DNA of 64,000 nt from an uncultured Lachnospiraceae bacterium (GCA_910577675.1 CAJTOR010000005.1:63980-127979); one strand, 5' to 3'; counted from the stretch's first letter, positions 16,860 to 25,603 are shown. Numbers and translations: made by a program. Notes: generated by a model not told the origin, from the letters alone.

Positions 16860-18308
16860 ATGAACGAACAAAATTATGAACAGGAAATTAGCCTAGGGAA
16901 GGTAATTTACCGTTTATTACGTGACTGGCGAAAAATATTTGTGGTGGCGTTAGTAGTTTCTATTTTTGTCGGTGCTGGGAACTATGTCCTTAAGAAGATA
17001 AAAATTTCTGATCCCAAATATGTCAAAACAGTGGAGGAAAATTATGCCCGTGAATTGACTGCATTCTATGCAAGAGGAGAAACCTTACAGCGCGAGATTA
17101 CAAATCTGGAGGAAACACGTACTGAGCGAGAAACATACAACGCAAGTTCCATTTTGATGAAGATCAATCCATACCGAGAGTTTAATGCCTCACTACAGTT
17201 GTATGTAGCAACAGATTATCAAATTGTACCAGAACTGACCTATCAGAATATCGATTTATCAAACCGTATCCTGCGTTCCTATATTACTTATATGTTGAAT
17301 GGAGATATGTATCAATATATCCTGAATCATCTGTCACAGCCTATAGAATTGCGCTATTTAAAGGAAATACTTTCCATTTCTGCAGATTATGATAACCGGA
17401 TGGTAACACTTAGTGTGCGGAGAGAGGATGCGCAGAGCTGTGAGGAAATCCTTACCTACGCATTAGAAGGAATTCTGACCAAACAGCCAGAAATCATCGC
17501 GGCTATCGGGGAGCACGAGTTAAATTCTGTAAATCAGTCGGTATATGAGGCAGTGAACCTGGAGTTGGACACATGGCAGAAAAATAATCTCCAGTATGTT
17601 TCGGAACTAAGCATAAAGCTTCAGGAGAAAGCGGAGGAATACATGGATTGGGAAGGTACCCCTGAACCCAAAAAGGATTTTACTGCGGAAGCAGTTATAA
17701 AAAATTCTATAAAAAAAATGATTATTAGTTTTATAATTGGTGGAATACTTGCCACTATTTTTATTGCGTTTGCTTATATTATGTCTGACAAACTACAGGA
17801 TGCAAACGAGTTAAAAGAACGTTTTGGTCTTCGGGTAATTGCACAAATTCCAAGAGTACATAAAAAGCGTGTTTGGGTTGGTCTGGATCGTCTATTTGCG
17901 CATATGGGTGGGCTTATGTTTAAAGAAAATGATGTGGGGGCACTAACCAAAGTTGCATCGCAGAGTGTCTGTGCGGAGCTTATGGTACGGGGCTCAGAAT
18001 CATGTGTACAGGGAATGAAAAATGATCCAAAGATAAAGCTTGTATTTACAGGAAATGTATCGAAGGAAGAGAGCGAGGAATTTCTTTCTGGAATGAGTTG
18101 GGGGGAGGGATATTCTGTTCAGTGTGTTTCAAATGTCCTGCGCGACCCAGCGGCAATTCCCACAGTAACCAATGCAGACTATATTATACTTGTGGAAAAG
18201 CAGGAGAAGAGCACATATTCCGAAATCGGGCGTGAACTGGAAGCGTTTAAGGCATGGAAAAAGGAAGTGCTTGGTGTGATTGTGATCGGGGTGGATGCGA
18301 TACCGTAG
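16860..18308 (+). CDS. Wzz-like chain-length protein with kinase-like tail lacking a P-loop
   Basis: 482 aa. Membrane helices at about 25-45 and 283-305 flank an extracytoplasmic region with predicted coiled coil, the layout of Wzz/CapA polysaccharide co-polymerases. After the second helix come about 170 cytoplasmic residues laid out like a BY-kinase (CpsD): LRVIAQIPR, then a LVFTGNV strand, ADYIILVEK and LGVIVIGVD. Where CpsD has the GEGKS P-loop this protein reads VSKEESEE, so ATP binding is not expected. It closes the locus and probably controls glycan chain length. The start has GGAGGAAAAG upstream. Confidence 0.8.
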   Translation: MNEQNYEQEISLGKVIYRLLRDWRKIFVVALVVSIFVGAGNYVLKKIKISDPKYVKTVEENYARELTAFYARGETLQREITNLEETRTERETYNASSILMKINPYREFNASLQLYVATDYQIVPELTYQNIDLSNRILRSYITYMLNGDMYQYILNHLSQPIELRYLKEILSISADYDNRMVTLSVRREDAQSCEEILTYALEGILTKQPEIIAAIGEHELNSVNQSVYEAVNLELDTWQKNNLQYVSELSIKLQEKAEEYMDWEGTPEPKKDFTAEAVIKNSIKKMIISFIIGGILATIFIAFAYIMSDKLQDANELKERFGLRVIAQIPRVHKKRVWVGLDRLFAHMGGLMFKENDVGALTKVASQSVCAELMVRGSESCVQGMKNDPKIKLVFTGNVSKEESEEFLSGMSWGEGYSVQCVSNVLRDPAAIPTVTNADYIILVEKQEKSTYSEIGRELEAFKAWKKEVLGVIVIGVDAIP

Positions 18309-18357
18309 TTGGGGATTATATATCCCATTAATAATCATAATAATCCCCCCATTTTAT

Positions 18358-18430
18358 AACCCGGTATTTCCTTTCAGAAATTCTCATTATAACTTAGGAG
18401 AGGTTCTATCTGATAAGGGAATACCGGGTT
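18358..18430. repeat. Imperfect inverted repeat after the glycan locus
   Basis: Arms at 18358-18371 (AACCCGGTATTTCC) and 18418-18430 (GGAATACCGGGTT) pair over 13 positions with one bulge, enclosing about 46 bases. There is no T tract. It lies between the convergent ends of the Wzz-like gene and the AAA-like gene and marks the right border of the glycan locus. Its role is not known; a decayed mobile repeat is possible. Confidence 0.5.
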
Positions 18431-18449
18431 TAAGATGCCATCTCCCCCA

Positions 18450-20138
18450 TTACCCGATTAACACGCTTTTTCCCTGAAATGCAAATCCATACTTTTTTAT
18501 CCCCTCCGGCGCGATGCCTTCTTCCTCAAGGGCAACCGCATATTTTTTTTCTTCAATTTGTTTTAACGCTGCCCGTACAGTGTCTTTAAGGCTGCTTTCA
18601 TTATCCTCCGGATCATATACTTTAAATTCTATAATGATTGCATTGTCTTCACTTTTCCGGGGTTTTAATATGACATCATAGCGACCAAGACCACTTTCGC
18701 GGTTGGATGTAATGATGTAGCGTTTTGACAGATCAACCATCAGCCCCAGTACAAAGCCATGATAAAATCGTTCTGGTTCTGTTTTTTCTGAAGGTTTATT
18801 TCCTGAATCAAAGAAACTAAAGGTTTTTAATGCGATATCATTCATATAATAATTCATTTCCCGCAGATTTCCCGCTAACAATGCCCGGATAAATGGATTG
18901 TAGTTTGTATTGTCATCATCAAACCAGTTGTGTACCATGTTTCGGAACATAAGCTTTACTTCATTGTTTGTTAGTTTCAGAACATATTCTTCATTCTCGT
19001 CGGTTTCGGCAGAAATTGTTTCTTCTACTTTTAAATATCCACTTGCAAGCAGTAAACTCCATATTGCATTACTGCGGTTTAGCTGGTTAAAAACAATCTG
19101 TTCGTCGATTTGGGTATGGAATGTTCCGCCATTTATCAATACCCCTGTAGTATGTTTAATATCGGGACTGCTTTGTCGGATCAATTTGCTGACAAGGCTG
19201 TTGCTGCTTGTATTTGCCCAGTAAGTATTAAATTTTTTTTCATCAAGAAAATTGGTGATGGACCACGGATTATAGATATCTGTTTTCTTTCCAAAAGTAA
19301 ATCCATCGTACCAAAATTTCACTTTGTCTTCCATATCGGAAAGCTGGTATTCGGATAGGGCACTCGAGACTTCTTCCTGAGTAAATCCGAAGGAATCGGT
19401 ATATTTGTTTGAGGTGGTGGTTACAACAGTGAGATTATTCAGGTCTGAAAAAATTGATTCCTTGCTCACTCTTGTAATTCCAGTTAAAATAGCGCGTTCC
19501 ATATAGGGATTGGTTTTAAACGTGGCGTTAAATAAATTTCTGGTAAAAGATACAAGTTCATTTTGATACCCCTTTATATATGCTTCCTGCATTGGGGCAT
19601 CATACTCATCGAACAAAATGATTACTTTCTTCTTGTAATATTTCATTAGAAGCTCGGAAAGCAGGTTTAACGACATCGTTGCAGTATTGTCATCCATATC
19701 CATTGAAATTTTTTTAAACAGTTCTTTGTCAGATTTACTTAGCGGACTATCTGCCCGGATTAGGAAATCATATTCATTGAATAATCTGTAAATCAAACTG
19801 ATGATTCTTTTCCGGATGAAATCATAATCGCCTTCTTTCACATTTGCAAAGGAAAGACTGATAACAGGATATGTTCCTTGCAAGTTTCTGAATTTTTCAT
19901 TCCCCCAGATATTCAGATTGGAGAATATTTCACCCCTGCTGGCATACTTTAGTGAAAAAAAACGTTCCGTCATATTCATGGTCAGTGTTTTGCCAAAACG
20001 TCTTGGGCGGGTGATTAGGGTAACACTGTCCATATTTTCCCACCATTCTTTAATAAAATTGGTTTTATCGACATAAAAACAATTATTTGTAATAATTCCC
20101 TCAAAATCCTGATTTCCAATTGAAATTGTTCTTGCCAT
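18450..20138 (-). CDS. AAA-ATPase-like / PD-(D/E)XK nuclease family protein
   Basis: 562 aa from the ATG at 20138 (GGAGG upstream); an in-frame ATG at 20189 adds 17 residues without a site. The N-terminus matches the AAA-ATPase-like family PF09820: YVDKT at about 23-27, the P-loop-like RPRRFGKT near 45-52, and Walker B VIILFDEYDAPM. The C-terminus has RYDVILKPR and IIIEFKVYD, the D...ExK core of the PD-(D/E)XK nuclease domain (PF08011, DUF1703) usual for these proteins. They are abundant in gut Firmicutes and Bacteroidetes and have no settled function. A decayed relative lies at 43936-44517. It faces the glycan locus and stands alone. Confidence 0.85.
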   Translation of the reverse strand: MARTISIGNQDFEGIITNNCFYVDKTNFIKEWWENMDSVTLITRPRRFGKTLTMNMTERFFSLKYASRGEIFSNLNIWGNEKFRNLQGTYPVISLSFANVKEGDYDFIRKRIISLIYRLFNEYDFLIRADSPLSKSDKELFKKISMDMDDNTATMSLNLLSELLMKYYKKKVIILFDEYDAPMQEAYIKGYQNELVSFTRNLFNATFKTNPYMERAILTGITRVSKESIFSDLNNLTVVTTTSNKYTDSFGFTQEEVSSALSEYQLSDMEDKVKFWYDGFTFGKKTDIYNPWSITNFLDEKKFNTYWANTSSNSLVSKLIRQSSPDIKHTTGVLINGGTFHTQIDEQIVFNQLNRSNAIWSLLLASGYLKVEETISAETDENEEYVLKLTNNEVKLMFRNMVHNWFDDDNTNYNPFIRALLAGNLREMNYYMNDIALKTFSFFDSGNKPSEKTEPERFYHGFVLGLMVDLSKRYIITSNRESGLGRYDVILKPRKSEDNAIIIEFKVYDPEDNESSLKDTVRAALKQIEEKKYAVALEEEGIAPEGIKKYGFAFQGKSVLIG

Positions 20139-20266
20139 ATCGTCCTCCCTTGTTATTTCCCCGCTTCCAGTATTATAGCATACTGGCATGGGTTTTGCAA
20201 TCTGTGGTGGAATGACAGTTCGCTATGCAAGTTAAAAAGTTTGGAAACTTCAAAATTATATAAATA

Positions 20267-20295
20267 TTGACAGATCAGTAAAAGTTCTGTAGAAT
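20267..20295 (+). promoter_or_regulatory. Sigma-A-type promoter upstream of galE
   Basis: TTGACA at 20267-20272 and TAGAAT at 20290-20295 with a 17-bp spacer. It leads into the 22-codon ORF and then galE. Confidence 0.7.
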
Positions 20296-20312
20296 AGGGA
20301 GGTGAAAACAAA

Positions 20313-20381
20313 ATGTCGTCAGGAAATGCAAAATGGTTCCGGGGAAATTCGGAAAAATTATTTAAAGCAATACTAATTTGA
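20313..20381 (+). CDS. Possible 22-aa small ORF ahead of galE
   Basis: The ATG at 20313 lies eight bases after a GGGAGGTGA ribosome site and directly behind the promoter at 20267. The frame codes for 22 residues, mostly polar and basic at first (SSGNAKWFRGN) and ending in a short hydrophobic stretch (AILI). It ends 91 bases before galE. It may be a leader peptide or a chance ORF; no homology can be judged at this size. Confidence 0.35.
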   Translation: MSSGNAKWFRGNSEKLFKAILI

Positions 20382-20472
20382 TGAAAAATTATAAAAAATA
20401 AGTCGGAATAAAGTGAGATGGATTTTGGCTTATATTTTCACAATAATAAATAATATTAAGGAGAATTAAACT

Positions 20473-21516
20473 ATGAACATACTAGTGACTGGCGGAGCCG
20501 GGTACATTGGCTCCCACACAGTGATAGCACTGCTCGAGAGCGGACATCGTGTCGCAGTAGTGGATAATCTGTCGAATTCCTGTGAAAAGTCTTTAGAGCG
20601 TGTACAGGAGATTACCGGGGAAAACATTCCTTTTTATCCGGTTGATATAAGGGACGGGGATGGACTTAGGAAGGCTATAAAGAGTTTTGGGGAGGAAACG
20701 GGGCAGAAGTTTGACTGCTGTATTCATTTTGCAGGGCTGAAATCCCCGAATGAGTCAATCCGCCTTCCGCTTGACTATTATGACAATAATATTAACGGTA
20801 CGCTGGTTTTGCTTGATGTCCTGCGCGAACATGGGTGTAAGAACCTGATTTTTTCCTCCTCGGCTTCGGTGTACGGCGACCCGGCGGTTATTCCGGTGAC
20901 GGAGGAATGCCCAAAGGGGCAGTGTACGAATCCTTATGGGTGGACGAAGAGTATGCTGGAACAGATTTTGACGGACATGCATACATCGGATCCGGAATAT
21001 AATATAGTACTTTTGCGATACTTTAATCCTCTTGGGGCACACAAGAGTGGTCTGATTGGGGAAGACCCGAACGGTATTCCGAATAATTTGATGCCGTATA
21101 TTACACAGGTGGCAGTGGGGCGCAGGGATGAGCTTAGTGTTTACGGGGATGACTATGATACGCCGGATGGCACGGGTATCAGAGATTATATCCATGTGGT
21201 TGACTTAGCTTGCGGGCATGTGAAAGCGCTTCAGGCAATTGAGAGAAAATGCGGTGTGGCGGTTTACAATCTCGGCACGGGCAGGGGATATTCCGTGCTT
21301 GAGGTGGTGAGGGCGTTTGAGGAGGCGAACGGTATTAAGGTGCCGTATGTGATAAAGCCGCGGCGCGCCGGGGATGTGGCGGTCAGCTATTCCAATCCGG
21401 CAAAAGCGGAGAGGGAACTTGGATGGAAGGCGAAATTTGATATTGTGGATATGTGCAGGGATGCCTGGAATTGGCAGAGGAAAAACCCTGACGGATTAAA
21501 ATGTGAAGAAAATTAA
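20473..21516 (+). CDS. galE: UDP-glucose 4-epimerase
   Basis: 347 aa, extended SDR. GGAGYIGSH at residues 7-15 is the NAD-binding motif, SSSASVYG the catalytic Ser region, and NPYGWTKSMLEQ gives the YxxxK pair. LRYFNPLGAH and GTGIRDYIHVVDLA are GalE hallmarks. It interconverts UDP-glucose and UDP-galactose in the cytoplasm and so could feed the glycan locus and galactose use. The start is supported by AAGGAG at 20459. Transcription is likely from 20267; no galK or galT gene is nearby. Confidence 0.96.
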   Translation: MNILVTGGAGYIGSHTVIALLESGHRVAVVDNLSNSCEKSLERVQEITGENIPFYPVDIRDGDGLRKAIKSFGEETGQKFDCCIHFAGLKSPNESIRLPLDYYDNNINGTLVLLDVLREHGCKNLIFSSSASVYGDPAVIPVTEECPKGQCTNPYGWTKSMLEQILTDMHTSDPEYNIVLLRYFNPLGAHKSGLIGEDPNGIPNNLMPYITQVAVGRRDELSVYGDDYDTPDGTGIRDYIHVVDLACGHVKALQAIERKCGVAVYNLGTGRGYSVLEVVRAFEEANGIKVPYVIKPRRAGDVAVSYSNPAKAERELGWKAKFDIVDMCRDAWNWQRKNPDGLKCEEN

Positions 21517-21563
21517 CTTATTTTTTTGTGGTATATGTCTTGTATAAGAAACTGCAAAATAGA

Positions 21564-21668
21564 GGCTGTTGTAAAATTTGGAAATTTAACAATATACGGT
21601 AAAGATGCTTTAGATATCCATACTATATATTGTTTGAATATACCATTTTGCAACAGCCCTTACTTTTT
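21564..21668. repeat. Long-loop inverted repeat with T tract after galE
   Basis: GGCTGTTGTAAAAT at 21564-21577 pairs with ATTTTGCAACAGCC at 21645-21658 (13 of 14 plus one G-T), followed by a T-rich run. The arms match the hairpin of the glgB/carB terminator at 25604, but here about 67 AT-rich bases sit in the loop. It may be a terminator with an insertion, or a small MITE-like element. Confidence 0.5.
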
Positions 21669-21742
21669 TAGAATTTTTGCAAAGTTTTATACAAAAACAC
21701 AAAAACTATGCCGGGAATTAAAATTGTCTGGGCAGGGGAAAA

Positions 21743-22654
21743 TCATTCCCCCTTGCAGTAGATGGAGATTGCTTTTCCTACAAAGTCTGTGCAGCCCTCA
21801 CCTCCAGCCCGGTCGATTGCCTGCCGGAAGCGTTCGTCCTGCAAATACATTTGCCCTAGGCTGTACAAAACTTCTTTGCTGCAAGTATAATAATTATCTG
21901 TGATAAATTGTTGCAGGGCACCGATTTTTTCCTGTACTGTGGTGTCGGCGGGCAGCAGATTTTTCAGTTCACCAATTTTTGCAAAGAGCCCCATCAGTTC
22001 CCCGCCGCTTTTTGCGGTATCAAGTCCTTCCTTTTCCCGCTCTTTAAACTCTTTGTATTCTTTGGTTCCACCCCAGCGCACTGCGGCTTCCTTCTTAAAT
22101 TCTTCTATTTCGCTTCGGTCAAATACATTAAATTCCATTGTGTTCACTCCTTTTTTCTGAATTTTTTTTGCAAATCGGATAAGATTGCCAAGGCGCTTAT
22201 GCTCGAGCGTCAGGAGGGCGATCTGCTGTGAGAGCGCTTCATTTTGGTCAAAGTCAGGGCAGTCTAAAATCCGCCCGATTTCTTTTAGAGGGAATTTCAA
22301 TTCTCTGAACAGCAAAATATTTTGCAGGCGCAACAATGCTGCATCGTCATACAGCCGATAGCCTGCGCCGGTTATTTCGCTCGGCTTTAAAAGCCCGACT
22401 GCGTCATAGTGGTGTAGCGTGCGCACGCTCACCCCGGTAAGTTTGCTGACTTCGTTTACGGTTTTTAATTTGGGCATCTCAATTTTGCTATCCCCGTGTT
22501 TTGAAGTTCTGCTATCCTCAAACTCCAAATTTAGGCTGTTTCCAGAATCAAAAATTTTTTCATTTCTGTAATCTGAAGTTTCAGAACCTTTCTCAGTCGA
22601 AATCCTTTCCCGCACTTCCTTAGCAGAATGCTGATTTTTCGATTTGTCTGCCAT
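21743..22654 (-). CDS. MerR-family regulator with TipAS effector domain
   Basis: 303 aa. After a polar N-terminal extension of about 55 residues comes the MerR helix-turn-helix: TVNEVSKLTGVSVRTLHHYD, then VGLLKPS and GYRLY. A dimerisation coiled coil follows, and the last ~120 residues resemble the TipAS domain (YKEFKEREKEGLD... to YCKGE), which in TipA binds thiopeptide antibiotics. The regulator would bend a promoter with an over-long spacer, and just such a promoter lies upstream of this gene, so it is likely autoregulated. No efflux gene is adjacent. The extension is unusual; an internal ATG at about residue 60 (MPKLKT) would give the standard length. Confidence 0.88.
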   Translation of the reverse strand: MADKSKNQHSAKEVRERISTEKGSETSDYRNEKIFDSGNSLNLEFEDSRTSKHGDSKIEMPKLKTVNEVSKLTGVSVRTLHHYDAVGLLKPSEITGAGYRLYDDAALLRLQNILLFRELKFPLKEIGRILDCPDFDQNEALSQQIALLTLEHKRLGNLIRFAKKIQKKGVNTMEFNVFDRSEIEEFKKEAAVRWGGTKEYKEFKEREKEGLDTAKSGGELMGLFAKIGELKNLLPADTTVQEKIGALQQFITDNYYTCSKEVLYSLGQMYLQDERFRQAIDRAGGEGCTDFVGKAISIYCKGE

Positions 22655-22699
22655 TGCGTATATCCTCCATTCCTTCGCCTTTTCTTACCCGGCAATTAC

Positions 22700-22730
22700 A
22701 TTATAAACTATAACGTAACGTTAGAGTCAA
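22700..22730 (-). promoter_or_regulatory. MerR-type promoter with 19-bp spacer
   Basis: On the minus strand TTGACT (22725-22730) and TATAAT (22700-22705) are separated by 19 bp. The spacer holds a near-palindrome, CTAACGT-T-ACGTTAT. Over-long spacers with a dyad are the hallmark of MerR-regulated promoters. Confidence 0.75.
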
Positions 22731-22797
22731 GTGTTTTTAGTATATCAATTATGTCAGGTGAGATGATAAGACCCATTTGACGGGCTGTGGTAGTAGC

Positions 22798-22821
22798 ATA
22801 GGGATATGAATTTCCTTTGAC
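22798..22821. repeat. 24-bp repeat, inverted copy at 31653-31676
   Basis: The 24 bases here, core GGGATATGAATTTCC, recur exactly in reverse complement at 31653-31676. This copy ends just before the stop codon of the tetR gene. Related shorter forms (TTTCCTTTGACAG) occur near 23369 and 23525. Confidence 0.55.
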
Positions 22822-22823
22822 TT

Positions 22824-23345
22824 CTATTTGTTGTCGGAAATCCGGCATAGTTCCTCGATCAAAATTCCGGGTTCGAATTTATTAAGGTTATCGCGGAATG
22901 CGTAATAGATGCCTTTTACCCGGTAGGATAGTTTCAGGTGAAAGGAAATATCCCCGATGTATTCCGGGTGGATATGAAAGACCAGAGTGCGGATTGATTG
23001 TTCAATCTGGTCTGCCAGCTTGTACTCCCGCGAGCCGGAAAAAAGAATATCAATTATATTTTTTTGTGCGAGGAAGGCGAATGCCAGTTCCCTGGTAAAA
23101 GCAGCCGGGTCTTCGATAATATTATCGGGGTTTGATATGCCCTTTACCAAATTTTCTATGATTTCGTTTCCGAGAGTGTCGGACAGATCGTAAATATCCC
23201 GGTAGTGCAAATAGAAAGTTGCCTTGCTAATTTCAGCTTCCTCGGCGAGTTCCCTGATTGTGATCTGCTCGATCTCTTTTTTTGAGCGCAGTTTTAGAAA
23301 TGCGTTTTTAATACTTCGTTTTGTTTTGATTTCCCTTCGATCCAT
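22824..23345 (-). CDS. TetR/AcrR-family transcriptional regulator
   Basis: 173 aa. The N-terminal 50 residues have the TetR DNA-binding domain: SIKNAFLKLRSKK, then ITIRELAEEAEISKATFYLHYRDI. The remainder is a helical ligand domain without a recognisable ligand class. AAAGGAAC precedes the ATG. It is divergent from glgB with about 420 bp between, and 170 bp from merR. Targets are unknown; the gene itself is the default guess. Confidence 0.88.
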   Translation of the reverse strand: MDRREIKTKRSIKNAFLKLRSKKEIEQITIRELAEEAEISKATFYLHYRDIYDLSDTLGNEIIENLVKGISNPDNIIEDPAAFTRELAFAFLAQKNIIDILFSGSREYKLADQIEQSIRTLVFHIHPEYIGDISFHLKLSYRVKGIYYAFRDNLNKFEPGILIEELCRISDNK

Positions 23346-23368
23346 AAAGTTCCTTTCTGTGTTGTACC

Positions 23369-23469
23369 TGTCAAAGGAAATTGAGGAATTCCCCAGAACA
23401 AATTCAGCATACTTTATCAGGGAAAGAGATCGTCTTATCCCGAGGGAAGTGAATAAATTCCTGACACAA
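23369..23469. repeat. Possible small element with imperfect ends
   Basis: Within the 419-bp tetR/glgB gap, a TGTCAAAGGAAATT end near 23369 faces an AAATTCCTGACA end near 23469. The ends are imperfect inverted repeats and resemble the 24-bp repeat at 22798 and 31653. I see no gene in the gap; the rest is AT-rich, presumably holding promoters for both genes. Confidence 0.35.
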
Positions 23470-23479
23470 TAAATTCCCC

Positions 23480-23538
23480 TTTCCCGCTGCTTTCGTTTTT
23501 ACGATTTAGAAGTAGCGGGATCTCTTTGACAGATTAAA
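23480..23538. repeat. Palindromic repeat, copy A
   Basis: CCCGCTGCTT and AAGTAGCGGG flank an inner TCGT-TTTT-ACGA hairpin, followed by TTTGACAGATTAAA. The loop sequence and flanks are shared with copies B (51971-52030) and C (55352-55410), so this is a repeat family and not just an unrelated hairpin. Confidence 0.65.
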
Positions 23539-23764
23539 TAAGATATTCTGTCCAATAATATTAATGGATATTTTCAAAGAAAAGTCAATTAATGGACGGA
23601 TATAAAATATTATCAATAGTAATTCACCATGTTTTTTGTTATATTATAGTTAATGGTTGGACGAGCGTCAATAAATGAGAGAAAAGAAAAAGCAGGAAAA
23701 CAATTTTAAGCATATGTAAACCATGTGCAAAAAGTCAACTGGATGGTTGAAAAAGGAGGGAATT

Positions 23765-25597
23765 ATGGATTTCTACAATTTTTATACGGGACATGAGTTT
23801 GAGGCATATGAATTTTTAGGGGCGCATTACAGTAAGGAGGCAACGGTATTCCGCGTGTTTGCGCCGTCTGCCAGGGGGGTAGGGCTTCTGATCTCGGGAG
23901 TCGAGTATCCGATGACAAAAATATATAACGGGCATTTTTATGAGATCACTCTCCCGGATATCAAGGAGGGGACATGCTATGAATACCGCGTTTATTCTGG
24001 TTCCGGTTACACTGACCACGCTGACCCCTATGGCTTTGGCATGGAGTTAAGACCGGCGCACTGTTCTGTTGTGCGGGATATTAATTCCTATCGTTTTCAT
24101 GACCAGAATTATATGAAAAGCCGCAGGGATACAAAGGAGCGCCCGGTGAATATTTATGAGATGCATCTGGGTTCGTTCCGGAAGCCTTCGGATAAGGCGG
24201 ATGACTGGTATAGCTATGGGGAGATCGCGGATTTATTAACCCCGTATCTTCTTGAGAGCGGTTATAATTATGTGGAGTTTATGCCGCTTTGCGAGTATCC
24301 GTGCGATGAGAGCTGGGGTTATCAAAATACGGGGTTCTTTGCGCCGACGGCACGTTACGGGACGGCGGGGGAGTTGCAGGAATTAATTGATAAGCTGCAC
24401 CAGAATAATATCGGTGTGCTCCTTGATTTTGTCTGTGTCCATTTTGCGGTGGATTCTTACGGGCTGATGCGCTTTGATGGTTCGCAGTTATATGAGTATC
24501 CGAATTCGGATGTGGGTGTGAGCGAATGGGGGAGCTGTAATTTTATGCATTCCCGTGGTGAGGTGAGAAGCTTTTTGCAGTCCGCGGCAAATTACTGGTT
24601 AAAGGAGTATCATTTTGACGGGCTCAGGGTGGATGCGATCAGCAGGATTATTTACTGGCAGGGTGATGAGCGCAGGGGGGAAAACAAGAATGCGATTGAT
24701 TTTATCAAGGTGATGAACGGGGGGCTAAAGGAGCGGCACGCAGGCTGTATCCTGGCGGCGGAGGATTCAACGAATTACCCAAATGTCACCAGGTCTTTGG
24801 GGGAAGGGGGACTTGGGTTTGATTACAAATGGAATATGGGCTGGATGAATGATACGCTGGAATATTTCAGGACTGCCCCGGAGTACCGAACGAGGGATTA
24901 CCACAAGCTTACGTTTTCTATGATGTATGCCTATAATGAAGATTATCTCCTGCCGTTTTCCCACGATGAGGTGGTGCATGGCAAGGCGACAATCACGCAG
25001 AAAATGAGCGGGTATTACGAGGATAAATTTCCGCAGGCAAGGGCGCTCTATCTTTATATGATGCTGCATCCGGGGAAGAAACTGAATTTTATGGGCAATG
25101 AGATCGGGCAGCTTCGCGAGTGGGATGAGAAGAGGGAGCAGGACTGGGAGCTTAGGAAGTACCCTATGCATGATTCCTTCTATCATTTTATTGTGGAACT
25201 GAATCAGTATTACCTGACGATGCCGGCTTTTTACAGCGGGGATTATGTGCGGGAAGGTTTTTTATGGCTTGACTGCCACCGGGAATCGGATTGTATCTAT
25301 GCAATCCAGAGAAACGCATGCGGTAAGGATGGGGAAAGAGATAAGGAAGCAGGAAAAGCGGCGGAAGCCATCTGCGGTATTTTTAATTTTTCAAAAGAGG
25401 CAAAACAGTACCCGGCACCATTTATAGATGATGCAAAGTACCGTGTACTGTTAAATACGGACTGGGAGAGGTTTAGCGGGGGGACAAAGGAGGAGGCGGA
25501 GTCTTACTCGAAAGGGGAAATAATTTTGTTACCGCCATATTCCGGGATTCTGTTTTGCAGGGTGGGGGATGAGGTGACGGAAAAGGAGCAGCAATAA
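23765..25597 (+). CDS. glgB: 1,4-alpha-glucan branching enzyme
   Basis: 610 aa from the ATG at 23765, with AAAGGAGGG upstream; an in-frame ATG at 23723 lacks a site. An N-terminal CBM48-like domain (VFRVFAPSARGVGLLI) is followed by a GH13 barrel: YVEFMPLCEYP, LLDFVCVHF, GLRVDAIS with the nucleophile Asp, LAAEDSTNYP with the acid Glu, and SHDEVVHGK. It forms alpha-1,6 branches in glycogen. It is alone here, without glgC, glgA or glgP. A C-terminal beta domain of about 110 residues ends the protein. A terminator follows seven bases after the stop. Confidence 0.95.
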   Translation: MDFYNFYTGHEFEAYEFLGAHYSKEATVFRVFAPSARGVGLLISGVEYPMTKIYNGHFYEITLPDIKEGTCYEYRVYSGSGYTDHADPYGFGMELRPAHCSVVRDINSYRFHDQNYMKSRRDTKERPVNIYEMHLGSFRKPSDKADDWYSYGEIADLLTPYLLESGYNYVEFMPLCEYPCDESWGYQNTGFFAPTARYGTAGELQELIDKLHQNNIGVLLDFVCVHFAVDSYGLMRFDGSQLYEYPNSDVGVSEWGSCNFMHSRGEVRSFLQSAANYWLKEYHFDGLRVDAISRIIYWQGDERRGENKNAIDFIKVMNGGLKERHAGCILAAEDSTNYPNVTRSLGEGGLGFDYKWNMGWMNDTLEYFRTAPEYRTRDYHKLTFSMMYAYNEDYLLPFSHDEVVHGKATITQKMSGYYEDKFPQARALYLYMMLHPGKKLNFMGNEIGQLREWDEKREQDWELRKYPMHDSFYHFIVELNQYYLTMPAFYSGDYVREGFLWLDCHRESDCIYAIQRNACGKDGERDKEAGKAAEAICGIFNFSKEAKQYPAPFIDDAKYRVLLNTDWERFSGGTKEEAESYSKGEIILLPPYSGILFCRVGDEVTEKEQQ

Positions 25598-25603
25598 AAT
25601 GGA

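Noticed and set aside
18295..18477. A 60-codon ORF after the Wzz-like gene
   Set aside because: It overlaps the Wzz stop and an inverted repeat, and has no coding character.
18450..20138. The AAA/PD-(D/E)XK protein as a phage-defence effector
   Set aside because: The family is widespread without shown defence function, and no partner genes are adjacent.
20139..20472. A riboswitch or T-box ahead of galE
   Set aside because: No conserved box or strong leader stem was found; only a promoter and a short ORF can be supported.
21526..21903. A 125-codon plus-strand ORF after galE
   Set aside because: It runs through the long-loop inverted repeat and the 3' end of the merR gene on the other strand; no motif and no ribosome site.
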